Assembly: GCA_001275005.1 (NCBI GenBank)
Contig: JWZX01000156.1
Coordinates: 1-10,459, forward strand
Direction of reading: 5' to 3'
Length of the DNA stretch: 10,459 bases
Source of the DNA: Chrysochromulina tobinii
Taxonomy: Eukaryota > Haptophyta > Prymnesiales > Chrysochromulinaceae
The notes under the pieces are model-generated. The model had not been told where the DNA came from, made no database searches, and worked only from the letters and a program-made list of their open reading frames with translations. The position numbers and the translations under genes were made by a program. Positions 7,304 through 10,459 of this stretch are shown piece by piece; within the stretch, counting starts at the first letter, position 1; every line of letters begins with the position of its first letter.

Positions 7304-7478
7304 GTACGGTTTTCGAGCTCCAATTACGTGAATTGAAAGCTGAAGACGGTATGAAGAGTTCAAGACGACGCTTAAGGCACTTTCGCTGTGCGAGCCCCCC
7401 CCCTTTCTGCTGCTGGTGCGTTTCGCTTTTTAACCGCCAAAAGTGGCAACATGTTCCAAAAAACCGGAACGCGGAGCG
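7304..7478. promoter_or_regulatory. Shared divergent promoter region of the coiled-coil and dioxygenase genes
   Basis: This 175-bp region separates the two ATGs. It has a palindrome CAATT-ACGTG-AATTG (7321-7335) whose centre holds an ACGTG core, of the type bound by bZIP/bHLH factors. It has a run of nine C (7395-7403). Near the dioxygenase side, 7427-7442 reads TTTTGGCGGTTAAAAA on the minus strand, close to an E2F/DP site. All factor assignments are inference from short motifs. Confidence 0.4.
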
Positions 7479-8381
7479 ATGCGGAGCGGAACTATGTTCG
7501 CGGAGGAGCGTCGACAGCAAACTCGGCAGCAGACTCGGCAGCAAACCAGGCAACCCACCAGGCAGACGCCCACCGAATCGCTCAGCGCATTCCTGAACCG
7601 CTGCGCTATCGACGTGGAACCGCCGCGTGCGCGCCCTCGCCGTGAGCCTCAACATGCACTCTCGACTTCTGCCATAGCCACCAATGACGCGGTCGCGGCG
7701 GCCATGGCCTCGCTTGCGAACGCGTCTGAAACCTTAAACACAGTATCCTCCTTGCTTTCGACCTATGCTTCTGGCCTCTCCCAGGAGGAACGGGAGTGGC
7801 CACCGCTGCTATCCACTGCTGAGGCCGAGCTCACCGAAGCCATGCTCATCCCGAAGTTTCTCAGCGAGGCCGACGTATCGCAGCTCTTTGAGGCCGCATC
7901 CAGAAAACCTCACGATCTGACCTACTCACCCGCCCACGTTGCCCTCAACCTGCACCGGGACGGCTACCTTGCCAGCCAGTGCCCGGAGCTGGCTTCAAGG
8001 ATCACAGACAGCATCCGAGATCATGCCCATGGGCCGGGCTACTTTTCGGTGGCAGTGGGGCGCGACGTGTGCCTGAACGTGCGGTGCGTCGAATTCCACA
8101 CCTACACAATAGGCGGCCATGTGATGATGCAGGATCATCGGGACTATGGGTCTGTCTTCACTCTGTCGGTCCTCCTCTCTGACCCGGCCGACTTTGATGG
8201 CGGCGAGCTGATGACGTGGCGCGAGGGCCAGGCCGAGAAGCACCCGATGCGGCGTGGCGACGCCCTGCTCTTCCACTCGGAAAAGGTGCACAATGTGGCT
8301 GCTGTCACACGTGGGCTGCGCAACTCACTCGTCATCGAGTTGTGGCAAGGGCCGTGCAATCTGAGGGACCGTTATTCCTGA
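7479..8381 (+). CDS. 2-oxoglutarate/Fe(II)-dependent dioxygenase (prolyl 4-hydroxylase-like fold)
   Basis: The product is 300 residues from ATG 7479; a second ATG at 7494 is five codons later. The frame upstream reaches only a GTG, so I do not extend it. The C-terminal half carries the full double-stranded beta-helix set: HxD (H220, R221, D222), FDGGELMTW (239-247), GDALLFHSEKVH with the distal iron ligand H271, and GLRNSL with R281 ten residues later, the usual 2-oxoglutarate-binding position. These ligands predict an active iron enzyme that hydroxylates a protein or small molecule. FLSEADVSQLFEAA (128-141) resembles the entry helix of P4H-type domains. The N-terminus is low-complexity: an RQQT repeat (12-30), then a basic and Pro-rich part and an Ala-rich helix (71-100). 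No signal peptide is visible, so it is probably cytosolic, nuclear or in an organelle. The substrate is unknown. Confidence 0.85.
   Translation: MRSGTMFAEERRQQTRQQTRQQTRQPTRQTPTESLSAFLNRCAIDVEPPRARPRREPQHALSTSAIATNDAVAAAMASLANASETLNTVSSLLSTYASGLSQEEREWPPLLSTAEAELTEAMLIPKFLSEADVSQLFEAASRKPHDLTYSPAHVALNLHRDGYLASQCPELASRITDSIRDHAHGPGYFSVAVGRDVCLNVRCVEFHTYTIGGHVMMQDHRDYGSVFTLSVLLSDPADFDGGELMTWREGQAEKHPMRRGDALLFHSEKVHNVAAVTRGLRNSLVIELWQGPCNLRDRYS
7512..7568 (+). repeat. 12-bp tandem repeat encoding RQQT units
   Basis: Units at 7512-7523, 7524-7535 and 7536-7547 encode RQQT, 7548-7559 encodes RQPT, and 7560-7568 a partial RQT. Codons vary (CGA/CGG/AGG, CAG/CAA), so the array is partly diverged. 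It lies in the N-terminal tail of the dioxygenase. Confidence 0.9.
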
Positions 8382-8813
8382 AAAAACTCCCGTCATTGAA
8401 TTTTCCGACGACGGCGTCGGGGAACGGGGAAGAAAAATAATGTACAACCGAACCCACGGGGTACTAATGTAGGACCCACTGTATACCACGCATCATACTT
8501 GGATCTCCGGAGCCCTCGGCTCACCTCGTGGAACCCTTGCATGCCCCAGCTCGTAGATCTGGCTCCTCCCGGTAAGGCTGAAGGCTGAAAGGTGTTCTTC
8601 TTGAATGTCTCACAGGAAACACACACTTCGCTTCGCGCGCGGAGAGTCCGCGCACGGTCATCAATAACATCAACCGGTACGGCGCTTGACGTAACCTACG
8701 TGCATGCGGCAGGGCACTGTTCCTTCGGGTTCGGTTAATCTCCCGTATCTCCGTACCCTATCTGTACCTACTCGCAATGCTAACGTTACAGCGTGCGTGA
8801 CCCATGACCGGGG
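8382..8813. other. 432-bp spacer between convergent dioxygenase and NLR-like genes
   Basis: This region holds the 3' ends of both genes. After the dioxygenase stop come a hairpin (8401-8424) and an AATAAT (8436-8441), a variant poly(A) hexamer. A 7-bp hairpin GCGCGGA-GAG-TCCGCGC lies at 8637-8653. AAGGCTG occurs twice in tandem near 8575-8590. A TGTAA on the minus strand (8786-8790) sits 24 bases after the TGA at 8814, where the NLR-like gene may end. I see no coding bias and no tRNA-like fold between 8442 and 8780. Confidence 0.5.
8401..8424 (+). other. Hairpin in the dioxygenase 3' UTR
   Basis: CCGACG (8405-8410) and CGTCGG (8415-8420) pair around the loop ACGG. The stem extends outward by two G-U and two A-U pairs (8401-8404 with 8421-8424), giving ten pairs in RNA. 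It begins 20 bases after the stop. It may mark transcript end or stability; no known family is recognised. Confidence 0.5.
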
Positions 8814-8918
8814 TCACAGCGTCACACACGACTGCCACGTCTGCGCATCCATGTCGCACGTCACGACCACGTCCTGCGCGTGGTCCAGGTTCAGCTCGCC
8901 GAGCGAGCGTCGTGTGCG
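8814..8918 (-). CDS. Possible last exon of the NLR-like gene
   Basis: Read on the minus strand, the codons from 8918 down to a TGA at 8814-8816 have G or C in 32 of 34 third positions if 8918-8910 is ignored, or more exactly 29 of the 31 codons from CGC at 8909 on. This matches the coding style of the window. The peptide contains SLGELNLDHAQDVVV and TCDMDAQTWQSCVTL. It is in the same frame as the long NLR-like frame but beyond its TGA at 8931. A short intron removes that stop: donor GT at 9041 with acceptor AG at 8919 keeps phase 0 (123 bases), and donor GTAGGT at 9016 with acceptor AG at 8921 keeps phase 1 (96 bases). The peptide itself is not recognised. A TGTAA 24 bases after the stop fits a gene end. 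Confidence 0.4.
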   Translation of the reverse strand, partial: RTRRSLGELNLDHAQDVVVTCDMDAQTWQSCVTL

Positions 8919-8930
8919 CTCTTGCGCATG

Positions 8931-10459
8931 TCACGTCGACGCAAAAGTGGTGCTGGCACGGACCCCCGTGCGGGGGGGGGGACGCAGCGAAGAATCGGCT
9001 TGCGGAAGGCACCTACGAAGGCGTCCTTGTAGCACCCTAACCGCGTTGACCTTCAGCGACTCCGCGATCGCCTTGGTATCGTCGTCGCCGATGTTGATCC
9101 AATCAAGGCGCAACTCGGTCAGGACCGCCGTGCCCGACTTGAGGGCCTCGGCGATGGCTTTGGCACCCTCGTCCCCGATCTGGTTGTCGTTGAGGAACAG
9201 GGTGGTCAACACCGCATTGACCTTCAGTGCCTCCGCGATCGCGATGGCTCCTTCATTCCCGATTCTGTTACCGCTCAACTCGAGCTTGGTCAGGACCACG
9301 TTGACCTTCAGCGCCTCCGCGATCGCCTTGGCACCTTCATCCCCAATGTTGTTGCTTCTGAGGAAGAGGGCGGTCACTACCGCCATGAACTTCAGGTCTG
9401 ACCCGATCAAGATGGCGTCGGCGGGTTGGAGGTTCTGGCTATCGAACTTGGCCTCCGTCTGGTCGCGCTTCATGCCCGAGAGCATGATGCCGTTCTCCGT
9501 ACCCATCTTGGCGAGCATTGTGGCAGACTCGATGTCTATGCTGTTCTTGAGCAGGCTGCAGTTTTTGAGCTCCGTGGTCTTCATCATGGCCACCAGCACA
9601 CGCCGCACCGTCGGCCGGTCGCCGCCGAGCTTCTGCGAGAGGTCGAGCGTGTCGCCCGTCACCCCGGCCGCGCGCAGCAACCCGCGGCCGAAGCGGTCGC
9701 CCGGAATCTCGGCACCGAGCTTCACCGCGTTTGCCCACCACGCGGGCCACTGCCACGGTGGCGTGCCCGAGAGCTCGGTGCCCTCGTCGCAGAGCGCGAT
9801 CGCAGCAAAGTACTCTTGGAAGGAGAGGTGCGACGACTGCAGCTGCAGCGGCTCGGACTGCCATAGGCTGAGCAGCGGCAGTGCGTCGACAAGCACGCGC
9901 TCGCGCACCGTGCGCAGCGCCTCGCGCAGCGCCACCGACAGGCGCATCTCGCACTCCGCGCGCACGGCGGGCGCGCTCGCATCCATCGCGCGCTGGAGCG
10001 CGGCCACCTCGCCTACGAGGCCCGAGGAGCGTAGCTCGTTGGGCTTGAGCCAGCCACTCACCGTGCCGTTGGCAAAGGCGACCTGGTAGTACTCGTGCCT
10101 GGACTCGTGGTCGGTCGTGATCACGCCGCGCCTGCCCTTGTGCTCGCCCTCCTTCGTCACCTCGACGTAGTGACCCATCTCGGCGTGGCCGCCAAAGGGC
10201 TCGAAGGGCATCTTCGCCGCCTCGGACCGGATCTTTGCGAGCACCTCGGGCGCCTCCAGGCCGAGCGCTGCCTCGTCAAGCTGCCGGTCCTCAATGAGGC
10301 GGCGCTGCAGGACATGCGCCTCGAAAAAGATGCGCTGCAGCAGCCGCGTGAGCTCAGGCGTTGCGACGCCCCCGCGCGCGAGCATCGCGTCCGACGCGGT
10401 CGCGTACAGCTCGGCTACCGTCGCGGGCATGCCCACGCCCTGCCGCAGCTCGTACACGG
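8931..10459 (-). CDS. NLR-like (NACHT/LRR) protein, C-terminal part, runs off right edge
   Basis: The frame is open to the right edge; its first window codon is Val, so the true start lies outside. At least 508 residues are visible. VGMPATVAELYATASDAMLARGG (about 8-30, split here only by description) resembles the helical segment after a NACHT ATPase, and HLSFQEYFAA (210-219) is the classic closing motif of NACHT proteins. Walker A and B motifs would lie upstream, off the window. Residues about 92-142 form an SH3/KOW-like insert (GHYVEVTKEGEHKGRRGVI, then YYQVAFANGTVSGWLKPNEL). Four 28-29-residue leucine-rich repeats of the NLRC3/RNI type follow (360-472: LFLRSNNIGDEGAKAIAEAL and so on). The tail after 472 loses both the repeat pattern and the G/C third-position bias (22 of 36), so 8931-9041 is probably intron. 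The likely role is a STAND-type sensor of intracellular signals. The ligand is unknown. Confidence 0.75.
   Translation of the reverse strand, partial: VYELRQGVGMPATVAELYATASDAMLARGGVATPELTRLLQRIFFEAHVLQRRLIEDRQLDEAALGLEAPEVLAKIRSEAAKMPFEPFGGHAEMGHYVEVTKEGEHKGRRGVITTDHESRHEYYQVAFANGTVSGWLKPNELRSSGLVGEVAALQRAMDASAPAVRAECEMRLSVALREALRTVRERVLVDALPLLSLWQSEPLQLQSSHLSFQEYFAAIALCDEGTELSGTPPWQWPAWWANAVKLGAEIPGDRFGRGLLRAAGVTGDTLDLSQKLGGDRPTVRRVLVAMMKTTELKNCSLLKNSIDIESATMLAKMGTENGIMLSGMKRDQTEAKFDSQNLQPADAILIGSDLKFMAVVTALFLRSNNIGDEGAKAIAEALKVNVVLTKLELSGNRIGNEGAIAIAEALKVNAVLTTLFLNDNQIGDEGAKAIAEALKSGTAVLTELRLDWINIGDDDTKAIAESLKVNAVRVLQGRLRRCLPQADSSLRPPPRTGVRASTTFAST
8972..8981. repeat. Run of ten G
   Basis: A homopolymer of ten G (C on the coding strand) lies in the degenerate tail of the NLR-like frame. 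Such runs are prone to sequencing error, so the frame on either side of it should be read with care. Confidence 0.85.
9042..9380 (-). repeat. Four tandem leucine-rich repeats, about 84 bp each
   Basis: The array encodes residues 360-472 of the NLR-like protein. On the plus strand TTGACCTTCAG starts copies at 9046, 9217 and 9301, at spacings of 84 bp or 84+87 bp. The copies at 9046 and 9301 match at 30 of 31 leading bases. The copy starting near 9133 is more diverged. The one-codon insertion (Ser-Gly-Thr-Ala) sits between the third and fourth repeats. Confidence 0.85.

Noticed and set aside
6467-7331. Plus-strand frames of 223 and 266 codons
   Set aside because: They mirror the coiled-coil gene. 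The minus frame has the codon bias and a clear heptad pattern.
8931-8933. TGA read as selenocysteine or a recoded stop in the NLR-like gene
   Set aside because: The frame upstream of it already looks non-coding from 9041 on, so a short intron explains the data better than readthrough.
8758-9012. 84-codon minus-strand frame over the proposed last exon
   Set aside because: Its third positions are poor in G/C, while the other minus frame over the same bases is rich; it is a shadow.
9042-9380. CRISPR-like or satellite array
   Set aside because: The 84-bp period matches 28-codon leucine-rich repeats in an open frame.
8704-10089. 461-codon plus-strand open frame beginning with ATG
   Set aside because: It lies antisense to the LRR and FQEY parts of the NLR-like gene. 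Its translation is Ser/Arg-rich with no domain and shows the LRR period only because it mirrors the repeats.

Overview
The window looks like nuclear DNA of a microbial eukaryote, most likely a GC-rich, compact-genome alga. A haptophyte is my best guess from the architecture; a green alga or another microalga is not excluded. The evidence is eukaryote-type domains (a NudC/p23 CS domain, a FAM173-type methyltransferase, a discoidin + LamG + ricin-B-like lectin protein, an NLR-like NACHT/LRR protein), coding frames with strongly G/C third positions, no Shine-Dalgarno sites, and starts that fit first-ATG or Kozak-like rules. Several long frames only reach full length through TTG or GTG codons, so I moved their starts to ATG.

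Layout. Seven genes are packed with short spacers. (1) <1-687 minus: 5' part of a membrane protein of unknown function, open to the left edge. (2) 876-4583 minus: large membrane-anchored or secreted multi-lectin protein. (3) 4784-5350 plus: CS-domain protein, divergent from gene 2 across a 200-bp shared promoter region. (4) 5388-6125 minus: FAM173/ATPSCKMT-like methyltransferase, convergent with gene 3 with only 37 bp between stops. (5) 6491-7303 minus: coiled-coil protein with an unrecognised domain. (6) 7479-8381 plus: 2-oxoglutarate/Fe(II) dioxygenase, divergent from gene 5. (7) 8931-10459 minus: C-terminal part of an NLR-like protein, open to the right edge, with a probable further exon at 8814-8918.

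I see no operon and no shared pathway. The genes are a mix of surface or secretory (1, 2), chaperone-like (3), modification (4, 6) and sensor-type (7) functions. No rRNA, tRNA, CRISPR array, insertion sequence or virus was seen.

The most notable points are the NLR-like protein, which carries an apparent SH3/KOW-like insert before its FQEY motif; the sharp change in codon use at its 3' end, which suggests a short intron and a hidden last exon; the seven Q-x-W/F motifs of the lectin protein; and possible TGTAA poly(A) signals at three gene ends. All functional calls come from reading motifs; no database search was run.
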